Of a DNA stretch of 47,283 bases, positions 33,771 through 44,100 are shown in pieces; the first letter of the stretch is position 1; each line of letters starts with the position of its first letter. The DNA is from DASPOJ01 sp050014395. Its GTDB lineage: Bacteria > Acidobacteriota > Terriglobia > Acidiferrales > UBA7541. The position numbers were made by a program, and so were the translations under genes. Where the stretch lies: NCBI GenBank assembly GCA_050014395.1, contig JBEKDK010000035.1, positions 1-47,283 of the forward strand, written 5' to 3'. The notes under the pieces are model-generated. The model did no database searches, was not told where the DNA came from, and saw nothing but the letters and a program-made list of their open reading frames with translations.

Positions 33771-36305
33771 ATGCGGAAGCGATTCGGTTTAATCGTCGCC
33801 GTGTTTGCCGTCGCAGTCGCGGCGCTGGCGCAAGACGTGGCACGCACGCCGGCGGACGTCGAGTCGCGCGTCGAATCGATCCTCAGCCGCATGACCCTCG
33901 AAGAAAAAATAGACCTCATCAGCGGCGTCGATGACTATTTTGTTCGCGGCGTTCCGCGCCTCGGCGTTCCGCGGCTCAAGATGGCCGATGGGCCCATCGG
34001 CGTCCGCAATTTCGGACCGGCCACGACGATGGCCGGAGGCATCGCGCTCGCAGCCGCCTGGGATCCGCAATTGGCCGTGCGCGTCGGCACGGAAATCGGC
34101 CGCGACGCTCGAGCCAAAGGTATTCACTTTCTTCTCGGGCCGGGCTTGAATTTGTATCGCGCACCGATGAACGGCCGCAATTTCGAATATTTCGGCGAGG
34201 ATCCGTTTCTTGCTTCGCGTATCGCGGTCGGATACGTGAAAGGCGTTCAGAGCCAGGGCGTCAGCGCCACGATCAAGCACTTCATGGGCAACAACTCGGA
34301 ATTCGATCGCCACAACACAGACGACATAATCGACGAACGCACTTTGCGCGAGCTTTATCTGCCTGCTTTTGAAGCCGCCGTGACGGAAGCGCACGCCGGA
34401 GCAGTGATGAATTCTTACAACCTCACGAACGGCGAGCACATGACGCAGAACGCGATGCTCGATACGGACATCCTGAAAAAAGAGTGGGGCTTCGATGGCG
34501 TCCTGATGTCGGATTGGGATGCCACTTACGACGGCGTGGCTGCGGCCAACGCCGGCCTGGATCTCGAAATGCCGTCCGGCAAATTCATGAACCGGGCAAC
34601 GCTCGAGCCGGCCCTGCAGCAAGGCCTGGTGACCCAGGCTGCGATCGACGATAAGGTGCACCGCATCTTGCGCGACGCCGTGCGCTTCGGCTGGCTGGAT
34701 CGCGATCAACTCGATCTTTCGATTCCACGCTACAACCAGCAGGGCCGCGAGGTCGCGTTGCAGGCGGCGCAAGAAGCGATGGTGCTATTGAAAAACGATG
34801 ACGGATTGCTGCCTCTCAGTGAGGATGCGATCCACTCCGTCGCTGTGATCGGTCCTGACGCATATCCTGCCGTTCCCGTTGGAGGCGGCAGCGGGCGCGT
34901 TGAGCCGTTTCACGCCATCAGCTTCCTCGAGGGCATCAGCAACTATCTCGGCGCCGGCGTAAAAGTGTTTTCCGCGCGCGGCGTGCCTTCGATCGCTGAG
35001 TTGGCCGACGCAACTCAATTTTCGACATCGCTTGCGGACAACGAAGCGGGGCTGCGCGCCGAATATTTCTCGAAAGAAGATCTATCCGGGTCCGCGGATG
35101 TCGTTCGCGTGGACACGCACGTCAATTTCGGTAGCGGTTCCAGCATGCGATTCGCCCCGAACACGCTCTCGACGCGATGGACCGGCTACTTCACGCCGCA
35201 GAGCGCCGGCGCTCACGACATCGTCGTGCAGTCCACCGGCGAGGACGGCGGCCACTATCGCGTCTACGTGGATGACGCGCTTGCGCTCGATCAATGGACG
35301 CTCTCGACCGCCAAAGTCGATCGCGCTACGCTTGGCCTCACTGCGGCGCCGCACAAAATTGTGATCGAGCAGCGCGGCCGGTCCGATTGGCTGGGCGGCG
35401 AGTTCCGCATAGCGATCGTCGCGCATGGAAATTACGTCGAAGCCGCCGCCAAGCAACTGGCGGCCCGCGCCGATGTGGTCGTGGTGGCCGCGGGCTTCGA
35501 TGCTGAAAGCGAAAGCGAAGGGTCCGATCGCACGTTTGGTTTGCCGCCCGGCCAGGATGAGCTGATTCAGGCGATGGCCGCAGCGAACAAAAAGACGATT
35601 GTCGTGGTGACCTCCGGCGGCGCAGTGGATATGCGCGCTTGGCTCGATCAAGTTCCAGCGCTCATCGAGGCCTGGTATCCCGGCCAGGAAGGCGGCACGG
35701 CGCTGGCTGAGATTTTGTTCGGCGAAGTCGACCCATCCGGCCGCCTACCGGTGACGTTCGATCGCAGTTGGGATGAAAGCCCAGTGCATGACAGCTACTA
35801 TCCCGCGGAGGGCACAACGCGCGTCGCGTACAGCGAAGGTGTGTTCTCCGGCTATCGCGGTTACGATCACGCCGGGCGAAAGCCGTTGTTCCCGTTCGGC
35901 TACGGCCTTTCCTACACCACGTTTTCGTTCGCAAATCTTGCCGTCACGCCTTCGGCCACGCACGACGGCCGCTTCGATGTTTCATTCGATCTGACGAATA
36001 CCGGCGCGCGCGAAGGCGCTGAAGTCGCGGAGGTCTACGTTGGGGATTTGCACGCCAGCGTGCCGCGTCCGCCGCAGCAGCTCGAAGGATTCGCCAGGGT
36101 GGACTTGAAGCCGCAAGAAACGCGCCGCGTCACGGTGAGTCTGAATCGGCGATCGCTTTCCTACTACGATGTCGCTGGCAAAGCGTGGCGCGCCGATCCT
36201 GGAGAATTTCGGGTGCTCGTGGGGCGCTCGGACGGCGATATCGTGCTGCGGGGAACGCTGACGCTCTTACCCGGCGAAACAACACCTGCAAGCGCGGCGC
36301 ACTAG
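33771..36305 (+). CDS. Secreted GH3 beta-glucosidase with PA14 insert
   Basis: An 844-residue glycoside hydrolase family 3 enzyme. A signal peptide (KRFGLIVAVFAVAVAALAQ) directs export. The N-terminal barrel ends in VLMSDWDATYDG, with the catalytic nucleophile Asp248. A PA14 domain (about 415-560; GLRAEYFSKEDLSG and EDGGHYRVYVDD) is inserted in the second domain, as in beta-glucosidases that bind extended glucans, and a fibronectin-like domain ends the protein (GEFRVLVGRSDGDI). Likely role: release of glucose or related sugars from plant oligosaccharides in the periplasm or outside. The start is ATG at 33771 with GGGAG upstream; a TTG at 33756 would add five residues. It converges with the pyruvate carboxylase gene after 8 bases. 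Confidence 0.92.
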   Translation: MRKRFGLIVAVFAVAVAALAQDVARTPADVESRVESILSRMTLEEKIDLISGVDDYFVRGVPRLGVPRLKMADGPIGVRNFGPATTMAGGIALAAAWDPQLAVRVGTEIGRDARAKGIHFLLGPGLNLYRAPMNGRNFEYFGEDPFLASRIAVGYVKGVQSQGVSATIKHFMGNNSEFDRHNTDDIIDERTLRELYLPAFEAAVTEAHAGAVMNSYNLTNGEHMTQNAMLDTDILKKEWGFDGVLMSDWDATYDGVAAANAGLDLEMPSGKFMNRATLEPALQQGLVTQAAIDDKVHRILRDAVRFGWLDRDQLDLSIPRYNQQGREVALQAAQEAMVLLKNDDGLLPLSEDAIHSVAVIGPDAYPAVPVGGGSGRVEPFHAISFLEGISNYLGAGVKVFSARGVPSIAELADATQFSTSLADNEAGLRAEYFSKEDLSGSADVVRVDTHVNFGSGSSMRFAPNTLSTRWTGYFTPQSAGAHDIVVQSTGEDGGHYRVYVDDALALDQWTLSTAKVDRATLGLTAAPHKIVIEQRGRSDWLGGEFRIAIVAHGNYVEAAAKQLAARADVVVVAAGFDAESESEGSDRTFGLPPGQDELIQAMAAANKKTIVVVTSGGAVDMRAWLDQVPALIEAWYPGQEGGTALAEILFGEVDPSGRLPVTFDRSWDESPVHDSYYPAEGTTRVAYSEGVFSGYRGYDHAGRKPLFPFGYGLSYTTFSFANLAVTPSATHDGRFDVSFDLTNTGAREGAEVAEVYVGDLHASVPRPPQQLEGFARVDLKPQETRRVTVSLNRRSLSYYDVAGKAWRADPGEFRVLVGRSDGDIVLRGTLTLLPGETTPASAAH

Positions 36306-36313
36306 TCGCGGCC

Positions 36314-39300
36314 TCAAGGCACGATCGTCAGCAACAGTTCTTTCGCTTCCACTTGTTGGCCGGGCGCCACCAGAATCTTTGCGACGCGCCCGGCGATCGG
36401 CGCGTACACGTTGGATTGCATCTTCATCGCCTCGAGCGTCATCAGCTTCGCGCCACGCGCCACCACTTGATCTAGCTGCACCGAAATCCCGGAAATCATG
36501 GCCGCAGTCGGCGCCGCCACTTGGCCGGGGTCTGCGGGGTCTGCCTTGGGAACCACACGAGCCACAACGCTTAGCTTGCGATCGCGCACCGTCACCTCGC
36601 GCGGCTGGCCATTCAGCTCAAAAAATAGCAGCCGCGTGCCGTCGGGCCGCGCATCCCCGACGGCGAGGAATTTGATGATCAGCGCTTTTCCGGATTCGAT
36701 GTCCACCGTGATTTCGTCGCCCGCTTTGAGTCCGTAGAAAAATGCCGGCGTCGGCAGCACGCTCACGTCCGCGTAGTTGCGGCGGAAGCGATCGTATTGC
36801 GCGAACACTTCGGGGTAGAGCAGCGAAGTCAGTAACTCGTCGAGATGTGGGCTGTGCTCCACCTGTTTTTCGAGCGCGGCTTCTGCCGTTTCCAAATTCA
36901 CCGGCGGCAAATTTGCGCCCGGGCGTCCCTTGTGCGCCTCCGCTCCGCGCAGAATGATGCGCTGGAGTTTTTTCGGCCAACCGCCCGGCGGCGTCCCCAA
37001 ACTGCCGGCAAACATTTCGACCACGGAGTTCGGCAGCGCCAAGTTGTGCTTGGCGTCCAATTTCAAAATGTCATCCGGCTGCATCTCGTTGGCCACTAGA
37101 AACATCGCCATATCGCCCACCACTTTGCTGGACGGCGTGACCTTCACAATGTCGCCGAACAATTGATTCACCTGGGCGTACACGCGCTCCACCTCATGCC
37201 AGCGATGGCCCAGTCCCATGGACGCGGCTTGTTCGCGCAGATTCGTGAACTGCCCGCCGGGAATTTCGTGCTGATACACGCGCGCCGAGCCGGTTTGCTG
37301 GCCGGTATCGAATGCCGCGTAGTAGCGCCGAACCACTTCCCAATAATCGGAGCATTCGTTTAAGGCTTCGACGTCCAGTCCGGTTTCGCGCGGAGTGTGC
37401 CGCAGCGCTTCCACCAGCGAATTCAGATTTGGTTGGCTCGTGCCGCCGCTCATTGCGGCGATCGCGGCGTCGGCCACGTCCACGCCGGCGTCCGACGCCT
37501 GCAGGATGGATGCCGCGGCCACTCCGCTGGAATCGTGCGTGTGAAAATGGACCGGGATGCCGATTTCTTCGCGCAACGCCTTCACCAATTGGAATGCGGC
37601 GTAGGGCTTGCACAGCCCAGCCATGTCCTTGATCCCCAGAAAATGCGCGCCCAACTTTTCAAGTTCCTTGGCCATCTTCACGTAGTAGCCGAGCGAATAT
37701 TTCGGCCGGCCCGGATCGAGGATGTCGCCCGTGTAGCAGATCGCTGGCTCGCACACCGCGTCGGTTTCCAGCACGGCGTCGATAGCCATGCGCATGTTCT
37801 CGATCGAATTCAGCGAATCGAAAATGCGGAAAATGTCTATCCCCTGCCGGTGCGATTCATGGATAAACGCCGCGACGACGTTGTCGGGATACGACGTGTA
37901 CCCGACGGCGTTCGCGCCGCGCAGCAGCATTTGCAAACAAATGTTGGGAACGGCTTCGCGGATTTCGCGCAGCCGCTGCCACGGATCTTCGTGCAGGAAC
38001 CGCAGCGCGGTATCGAATGTCGCCCCGCCCCACATCTCCAGACTGAACAGGTTGGAAAGCCTGTGCGCCACCGCGGGAGCGGTGGCCAGCAGATCGCGCG
38101 TGCGCACGCGCGTGGCCAGCAGCGATTGGTGCGCGTCGCGAAACGTCGTGTCCGTGATCAGCAGCCGCGCTTCGCTGCGCGCCCATTCGGCAAAGCGTTT
38201 GGGGCCCAGCGCGAGCAGCAGCTGGCGCGTGCCCGGCGGCGGCGCAGACAACGGCGCGCGAGGGATCGGCGGTGCCTCGAACACGGCAGGAACCGGCTTG
38301 CCCTTCACTTCGGGATTGCCGTTCAGGATGACGTCGCCGAGATACGCCAGCAGTTTCGTCGCGCGATCGGCGCGGCGCGGCATGCGAAATAATTCCGGCG
38401 ATTCATCTAGGAACCGCGTGGTGACGCCGCCGGCCTGAAACGCCGGATGACGCACGACGTTTTCGAGGAACGGAATGTTCGTCTTCACGCCGCGAATGCG
38501 AAATTCCCGCAGCGCGCGATCCATTCGTTGGCAGGCCTCCGGCAGCGTGATGCCCCACGCGGTGACCTTCACCAGCAGCGAATCGTAATACGGCGGAAAC
38601 GTCGCCCCGGCGTAAGCGGTGCCGCCGTCCAGGCGGATGCCGAAGCCTGCGGGCGAGCGGTATGTCGTCAACTTGCCGTAATCCGGCGCGAAATTATTCT
38701 CAGCATTCTCGGTGGTGACGCGACACTGCAGGGCCGAACCGTACAGCGGCACGTCGTTTTGTTGCGGCAGATTCAGCGGCGGTTCATGCAGGGAATGTCC
38801 CTGGGCCACTAGAATTTGCGATCGAACCAGATCGATCCCCGTCACCATCTCGGTCACGGTGTGCTCCACCTGGATGCGCGGATTCACTTCGATGAAGTAC
38901 CAGCGGCCCGAATCCGCATCGAGCAGGAATTCCACGGTGCCGGCGTTGCGGTACCCGGCGGCTTTCGCCAGACGCACGGCCGCGGCGCACAGTTCCAGGC
39001 GAATTGCCGGATCGAGGTTCGGCGCCGGCGCGACCTCGATCACTTTTTGGTGGCGCCGCTGCACCGAGCAATCGCGCTCCCACAAATGCAGCACGTTGCC
39101 GTAATCGTCGCCCAGAATTTGCACTTCGATGTGCCGCGCGCGCGCCAAATATTTTTCGATGAAGATCGATGCGTCGCCAAAGGCGCCCAGCGCTTCCCCT
39201 TGCGCCTCCTCAAGAAGCGCATCGAGTTCACCGGCTTCGCGCACGACCCGCATGCCGCGCCCTCCGCCGCCCATCGCGGCCTTCAACATCACGGGATAGC

Positions 39301-39754
39301 CGAGTTCCGCTGCCATCCGCCGCGCCTCCTCCGCCGAACGGACGGACTCCTCGCTTCCCGGCAGCACCGGCACGTCCACCGAAGCGGCCAATCGCCGCGC
39401 GGCGGTTTTATCGCCGAGTTTTTCGAGAAGTTCCGGCGTCGGCCCGATGAAGGTGATCCCGGCCTTGTGGCAGGCGCGCGCGAACGCTGGATTCTCGGAA
39501 AGAAAACCGTACCCGGGATGAATTGCGTCAACGTTTTTTTCGAGCGCGAGCGCAATGATGCCGTCGATATCCAGATACGCTTCGACCGGACCTTTCCCCG
39601 CGCCGATCAGGTAAGCCTCGTCGGCCTTGAATCGATGCAGAGCCAGCCGGTCCTCTTGCGAATAAATGGCGACGGTGCGCAGGCCGAGTTCGTTCGCGGC
39701 GCGCAGGATGCGAATGGCGATCTCGCTGCGGTTGGCTGCTAGGATTTTTTGCAT
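36314..39754 (-). CDS. pyc: Pyruvate carboxylase
   Basis: An 1146-residue biotin enzyme making oxaloacetate from pyruvate and bicarbonate. Domains in order: biotin carboxylase (ILAANRSEIAIRILRAANELG, the Gly-rich MLKAAMGGGGRGMRVV, EVNPRIQVEHTVTE), the carboxyltransferase barrel (TDTTFRDAHQSLLATRVRT, EMWGGATFD, HTHDSSG), the allosteric linker, and a C-terminal biotinyl domain with the biotin-accepting Lys in LEAMKMQSN. All expected elements are present and the length is normal. On the minus strand, TAAGAT 13 bases before the start may be a -10 box, giving a very short leader. It supplies the TCA cycle and gluconeogenesis. Confidence 0.96.
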   Translation of the reverse strand: MQKILAANRSEIAIRILRAANELGLRTVAIYSQEDRLALHRFKADEAYLIGAGKGPVEAYLDIDGIIALALEKNVDAIHPGYGFLSENPAFARACHKAGITFIGPTPELLEKLGDKTAARRLAASVDVPVLPGSEESVRSAEEARRMAAELGYPVMLKAAMGGGGRGMRVVREAGELDALLEEAQGEALGAFGDASIFIEKYLARARHIEVQILGDDYGNVLHLWERDCSVQRRHQKVIEVAPAPNLDPAIRLELCAAAVRLAKAAGYRNAGTVEFLLDADSGRWYFIEVNPRIQVEHTVTEMVTGIDLVRSQILVAQGHSLHEPPLNLPQQNDVPLYGSALQCRVTTENAENNFAPDYGKLTTYRSPAGFGIRLDGGTAYAGATFPPYYDSLLVKVTAWGITLPEACQRMDRALREFRIRGVKTNIPFLENVVRHPAFQAGGVTTRFLDESPELFRMPRRADRATKLLAYLGDVILNGNPEVKGKPVPAVFEAPPIPRAPLSAPPPGTRQLLLALGPKRFAEWARSEARLLITDTTFRDAHQSLLATRVRTRDLLATAPAVAHRLSNLFSLEMWGGATFDTALRFLHEDPWQRLREIREAVPNICLQMLLRGANAVGYTSYPDNVVAAFIHESHRQGIDIFRIFDSLNSIENMRMAIDAVLETDAVCEPAICYTGDILDPGRPKYSLGYYVKMAKELEKLGAHFLGIKDMAGLCKPYAAFQLVKALREEIGIPVHFHTHDSSGVAAASILQASDAGVDVADAAIAAMSGGTSQPNLNSLVEALRHTPRETGLDVEALNECSDYWEVVRRYYAAFDTGQQTGSARVYQHEIPGGQFTNLREQAASMGLGHRWHEVERVYAQVNQLFGDIVKVTPSSKVVGDMAMFLVANEMQPDDILKLDAKHNLALPNSVVEMFAGSLGTPPGGWPKKLQRIILRGAEAHKGRPGANLPPVNLETAEAALEKQVEHSPHLDELLTSLLYPEVFAQYDRFRRNYADVSVLPTPAFFYGLKAGDEITVDIESGKALIIKFLAVGDARPDGTRLLFFELNGQPREVTVRDRKLSVVARVVPKADPADPGQVAAPTAAMISGISVQLDQVVARGAKLMTLEAMKMQSNVYAPIAGRVAKILVAPGQQVEAKELLLTIVP

Positions 39755-39840
39755 GTTCCGGTTCTGAATCTTAGCCGAAGTCGCCGGGCCAAGGAATGCC
39801 TAAGCGGAATTCGCGCGCGGCGGCCGTTTATCGTGTCTGT

Positions 39841-40980
39841 TCAGGCCTTTGCGGCGGGGACAGCATCAAGAACGTTCTTGTAGTAAGCCTCGTACAGTGG
39901 GATGACGTCGTTCGCGCAATATTTTTTCCGCGCGTCAATGCGCGCGCGCTTGCCCATTTCGCGGCCGCGGTCGGCGCGCGTCAAAATCTCTAGCGCGAAT
40001 TTGGCGGCTGCGGCAACGTCTCGCGGAGCCACCAAGTATCCGTCCACGCCGTGCTCCACGACTTCGGGCATGCCGCCGCTGTTCGTGCCGATCACCGGCA
40101 CTTCGCATGCCATGGCTTCCAGAGCCGCAAGGCCGAACGATTCCAAATCCGACGGCAGCAGAAACAAATCGGCCAGACCCAGTTTCTCCTGCACGTGGTC
40201 CTGCTTGCCCAGGAAATGGACGTCGCTGCTCAAACATTTCTTGCGCACCAACCACTCCGCCGAGGCGCGTTCCGGACCATCTCCAATTAGCACAAGCTTC
40301 GCGGGAATCTTCTCGCGCACCAGCGCGAAGATCTCCACCGCATCCGTCACGCGCTTCACCGGGCGGAAATTTGAAAGGTGCATCAGGATCGGCTCGCCAT
40401 CGGGCGCCCACTTGGCGCGCAACTGCGGGTCGTCGGCGCGGTGGTAAAGATCGCAGTTCACAAAGTTTGAGATCACTTCGATCGGCCGCTGTATGTCGAA
40501 TTCAGCCAAGGTCCGCTCCTTCAAATAGTGCGAGATGGCGGTCACGCCGTCGCTCTGCTCGATGGAGAATTTTGTGATTGGCAGATAGCTGCGGTCGCTG
40601 CCCACCAGCGTGATGTCCGTGCCGTGCAGTGTCGTAATAAATGGCAGCCGCCGCGCGCCGGCCATCGCGCGCGCCAGCAACGCGCTCACCGAATGCGGGA
40701 TTGCATAGTGCACGTGCAGCAGATCCAAGTTGTCCGTCTCCGCCACTTCCAGCATCTTCACCGCCAGCGCCAGCGTGTACGGCGGATGATTGAACAGGGG
40801 ATAATTCGTGGCCTCGACCTCATGAAAGTAAACCTGGCCGCCGGGCGGACCCATGCGGATCGGCGGCGCGTAACTGATGAAGTGGATTTCGTGCCCGCGC
40901 ACCGCAAGCTCCAGCCCCAGCTCCGTGGCCACCACGCCGGAGCCGCCGTACGTTGGATAGCATGTGATGCCGATTTTCAT
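39841..40980 (-). CDS. bshA: N-acetyl-alpha-D-glucosaminyl L-malate synthase BshA
   Basis: A 379-residue GT4 glycosyltransferase that joins UDP-GlcNAc to L-malate, the first step of bacillithiol synthesis. The N-terminal MKIGITCYPTYGGSGVVATELG and IHFISYAPP segments are specific to BshA, and the C-terminal UDP-binding region (LLPSDLESFGLAALEAMACEVPVIGT) is the GT4 hallmark with its acidic ESFG. Acidobacteriota are among the groups predicted to make bacillithiol. The other steps, BshB and BshC, are not evident in the window; the large PIG-L protein across the divergent promoter is probably not BshB because it is exported and much longer. The gene follows pyc on the same strand order with an 86-base gap. 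Confidence 0.88.
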   Translation of the reverse strand: MKIGITCYPTYGGSGVVATELGLELAVRGHEIHFISYAPPIRMGPPGGQVYFHEVEATNYPLFNHPPYTLALAVKMLEVAETDNLDLLHVHYAIPHSVSALLARAMAGARRLPFITTLHGTDITLVGSDRSYLPITKFSIEQSDGVTAISHYLKERTLAEFDIQRPIEVISNFVNCDLYHRADDPQLRAKWAPDGEPILMHLSNFRPVKRVTDAVEIFALVREKIPAKLVLIGDGPERASAEWLVRKKCLSSDVHFLGKQDHVQEKLGLADLFLLPSDLESFGLAALEAMACEVPVIGTNSGGMPEVVEHGVDGYLVAPRDVAAAAKFALEILTRADRGREMGKRARIDARKKYCANDVIPLYEAYYKNVLDAVPAAKA

Positions 40981-41136
40981 CGCAACTTCACTCTACCAGT
41001 GCAGCGCAGCCCCGGGCAAACCGTGGCGTGCCGGCCGCCCCGAGCGGCTCGCGGCGGCCCTGGGCGAGGTTGTGGTATATCTTTCGGGGCGAATTCGCGC
41101 CGCAAAGATTGCTTTTGCGCATCGAGGACACGATTC
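40981..41136. promoter_or_regulatory. Divergent region between bshA and the PIG-L gene
   Basis: A 156-base divergent promoter region. It holds a near-perfect 27-base palindrome: GGCCGCC (41033-41039) with GGCGGCC (41053-41059), and inside them CGAGC with GCTCG. An extended -10-like TGTGGTATATC follows at 41071-41081 facing the PIG-L gene, and GCGAATTCGC (a 10-bp palindrome) lies just beyond. The palindrome overlaps the expected -35 position, as an operator would. Confidence 0.45.
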
Positions 41137-44100
41137 ATGACGGCAACGTGGCGCAGGAAAGAAAATCGCAACCGCGAGAATAGCCATACGCGGCCGCAGA
41201 TGTTTGCTGTGAAGCGTGAAGCACCGCGCGGTGCGTGGCGTGCTTTCTTGCGCATCCTGCTGACCGCGCTTCTCCCCGCGTCGCTTGCCGTCGTGCTGGC
41301 GTTTCTAAGCTTCAGCGTCCTCGCGCAAACTCCATCTCCCGCGCAGGTGGCAATCGCACCGGAACCAAACGCGCAGGCTCTCGAAATCGATCGCGGCGCG
41401 GTGGGCCTGTGGCAATTGCTGCGCAAACTTCACACCCGCGCGAGCCTGATTGCAGTCGTGGCGCATCCCGACGACGAAGACGGCGGCATGTTGACGTACG
41501 AATCGCGCGGCGAGGGTGCGCGAGTCGTCCTGATGACGCTGAATCGCGGCGAAGGCGGCCAGAACGTGATGAACGACGAATTCTGGGACGCTCTGGGCCT
41601 GGACCGTACGATGGAATTGCTCGCCGCGGATCGCTACTACGGCGCGAATCAATACTTCGGTACGGAGATTGACTACGGCTTCTCGAAAACAAAAGAAGAA
41701 GCGCTCGAGAAGTGGACGCATGAGCGCGTCCTGAGCGATGCGGTCCGCGTCGTGCGCATCACGCGGCCGCTGGTCGTGACGTCGACATTCATCGGCGGCC
41801 CCAGCGATGGCCACGGACATCATCAAGTGTCCGGCGAGGTGGCGCAGGAAGTTTTCAAGGCCGCCGGCGATCCGAATGCCTTCCCCGAGCAAATCAAAGA
41901 AGGCTTGCGCCCGTGGACTCCGCTGAAAGTTTACGCGCGCGTCCCGACCAACGCCGTGCGTCCGCAAGGAATTTTCGACTACGCCAGCGGCCAATGGGCG
42001 CCCGCGCGCTTTCAGGACTACGTCAATAACACTTGGATTGAAGGCCTGCCTGCGATCAATGTTCGTGTGCAGGAAGGCACGTACGATTCGCTGCTCGGCG
42101 CGTCGTACATTCAAATCTCGCGCCAAGGGCTCGGCTTTCAGAAATCGCAGAACGATGGCCCTTTCATTCCCGAAGCCGGGCCCGCTTCCGTGCCGTATCA
42201 CCGCTTCGGTTCGAATGTGCAAAGCGGCGATCAGGAGCAATCTTTTTTCGATGGCATCGACGTTTCGCTCATGGGCATCGCCGATCTCGTCAACGATGGT
42301 CACGCCACTTTCTTGCGCCAGGCGCTGACGGCAATCAACGCGCAGGTCGAGCAGGCCATGAGCCAGTTCTCCGCCGACCACTTGGAAAAAATCGCGCCGG
42401 TGCTCGCGGATGGCTTGAAATCCACCACGGCGTTGATCGATCAGGTGAGCGCGAGCAATCTTTCCGACCAAGCGAAGTACGACGTTGTCCACGAGCTGCG
42501 AGTTAAACAGGCGCAATTTAATGACGCTCTCGCGCTTGCGCTCGGAATCTCACTCGACGCGTCGATCGCGCCTCCGCCCGCGGGTTCGGCGAGCGGGCCT
42601 GCCGGTCCGTTCGGCGAAGGTGGAGGCTCCGGACCCGCGGCGTCGTTCCAGTTCGCCATTCCCGGTCAAACATTTTATGTGCGCGCGCACGCCGCAAATT
42701 CCGGCTCGGAATCGATCGAACTCACGAAGTTCTGGCTTGAGGGTCCCGACGGCGAATTGCAAGGCGGCGCGAACACTGACGATTGGAAAGTCCAAGTCGA
42801 TGGTAAGACGCAGGCAGGGCAGTTGGCCGCCGCGGCTGTCGCGGACCAACGCTTCAGCGTGACCGTGCCGGAGAATGCGCCCCCGACCGCCCCCTACTTC
42901 ACGCGGCCCAATATCGAGCAGCCCTACTACGATTTGATCGATGCACGATATCGCAATCTGCCTTTCGCCCCGTATCCGCTTTCGGCCTGGGCGGAGTTCA
43001 CCTATGACGGCGCCACCGTTCGCGTCGTTCAGATTGTGCAAACGGTCACGCGCCAGACGGGCCTCGGCACGGTGAAGAATCCGCTGATGGTGACGCCCGC
43101 GATTTCCGTTGCTATCTCGCCGCACGCGGGCATCGTGCCGCTGGGCCAGAAGGATTTCACTCTGACGGCGACGATCACGAGCGAGGTTAAAGGCCCGGCG
43201 CAGGGCACGGTGAAGTTGCAATTGCCCGAAGGTTGGCGCGCCACGCCGGCCAGCGCGCCGTTTGCGACGGCGCTCGAAGGTGAAACGCAAAGCGTGCAAT
43301 TCCGCATCGAGCCCATCGGCCTCGCAGCAAAGGAATATAACGTTACGGCCGTCGCGACCTACAACGGCAAAGATTACAAGGCGGGATTTGTCACCACGGG
43401 ATATACCGGCCTTAGGCCGTATAACCTCTACTCGCCGGCGGAGTACCGCGCGTCCGGTGTGAACGTGAAGATGGCCGGCGCCCTGAACGTCGGATACATC
43501 GAAGGAACCGGAGACGATGTGCCGAGCACGTTTGACGACCTCGGAGTGCACGTCCGTTTTCTCGCCGCGCAGGATGTCGCGACATCCGATCTGAAGAAAT
43601 ACGACGTCATCGTCATCGGTGTGCGGGCCTACTCGGTGAAGCCGGAGCTGGCGATGAACAACGCCCGGCTGCTCGATTATGTGAAGAGCGGTGGCGTACT
43701 CGTCGTCGAGTATCAAGCTGGCGGCCAGTATCGATCGGGCTATGGCCCGTATCCATTTACTCTCGGCTCGCAGATCGTTGTGGACGAAAACAGCGCGGTC
43801 CAAGTATTGAACCCGAAGGATCCTGTGCTCTCCTGGCCCAATCAAATCACCGCCGACGATTTCAAGGGTTGGTACGAGGAGCGCGGCCACGGCTTCATGG
43901 ATCAATGGGACGATCACTACGACGCGCCGTTTGAGATGCACGATCCCGGCCAAGCCCCGCAGAAGGGCGGTTTGTTGTTCGCGCAGTACGGCAAAGGTGC
44001 GTACGTCTATCTTGCCTTCGCACTCTATCGGCAACTGCCCGAAGGCGTGCCGGGCAGTTACCGGCTGATGGCCAATTTGCTCAGCCTTCCAAAAAATCCC

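Noticed and set aside
40528..41136. In-frame upstream extension of the PIG-L gene by 203 codons
   Set aside because: It lies antisense to bshA, shows no family similarity, and a good ribosome-binding site precedes the ATG at 41137.
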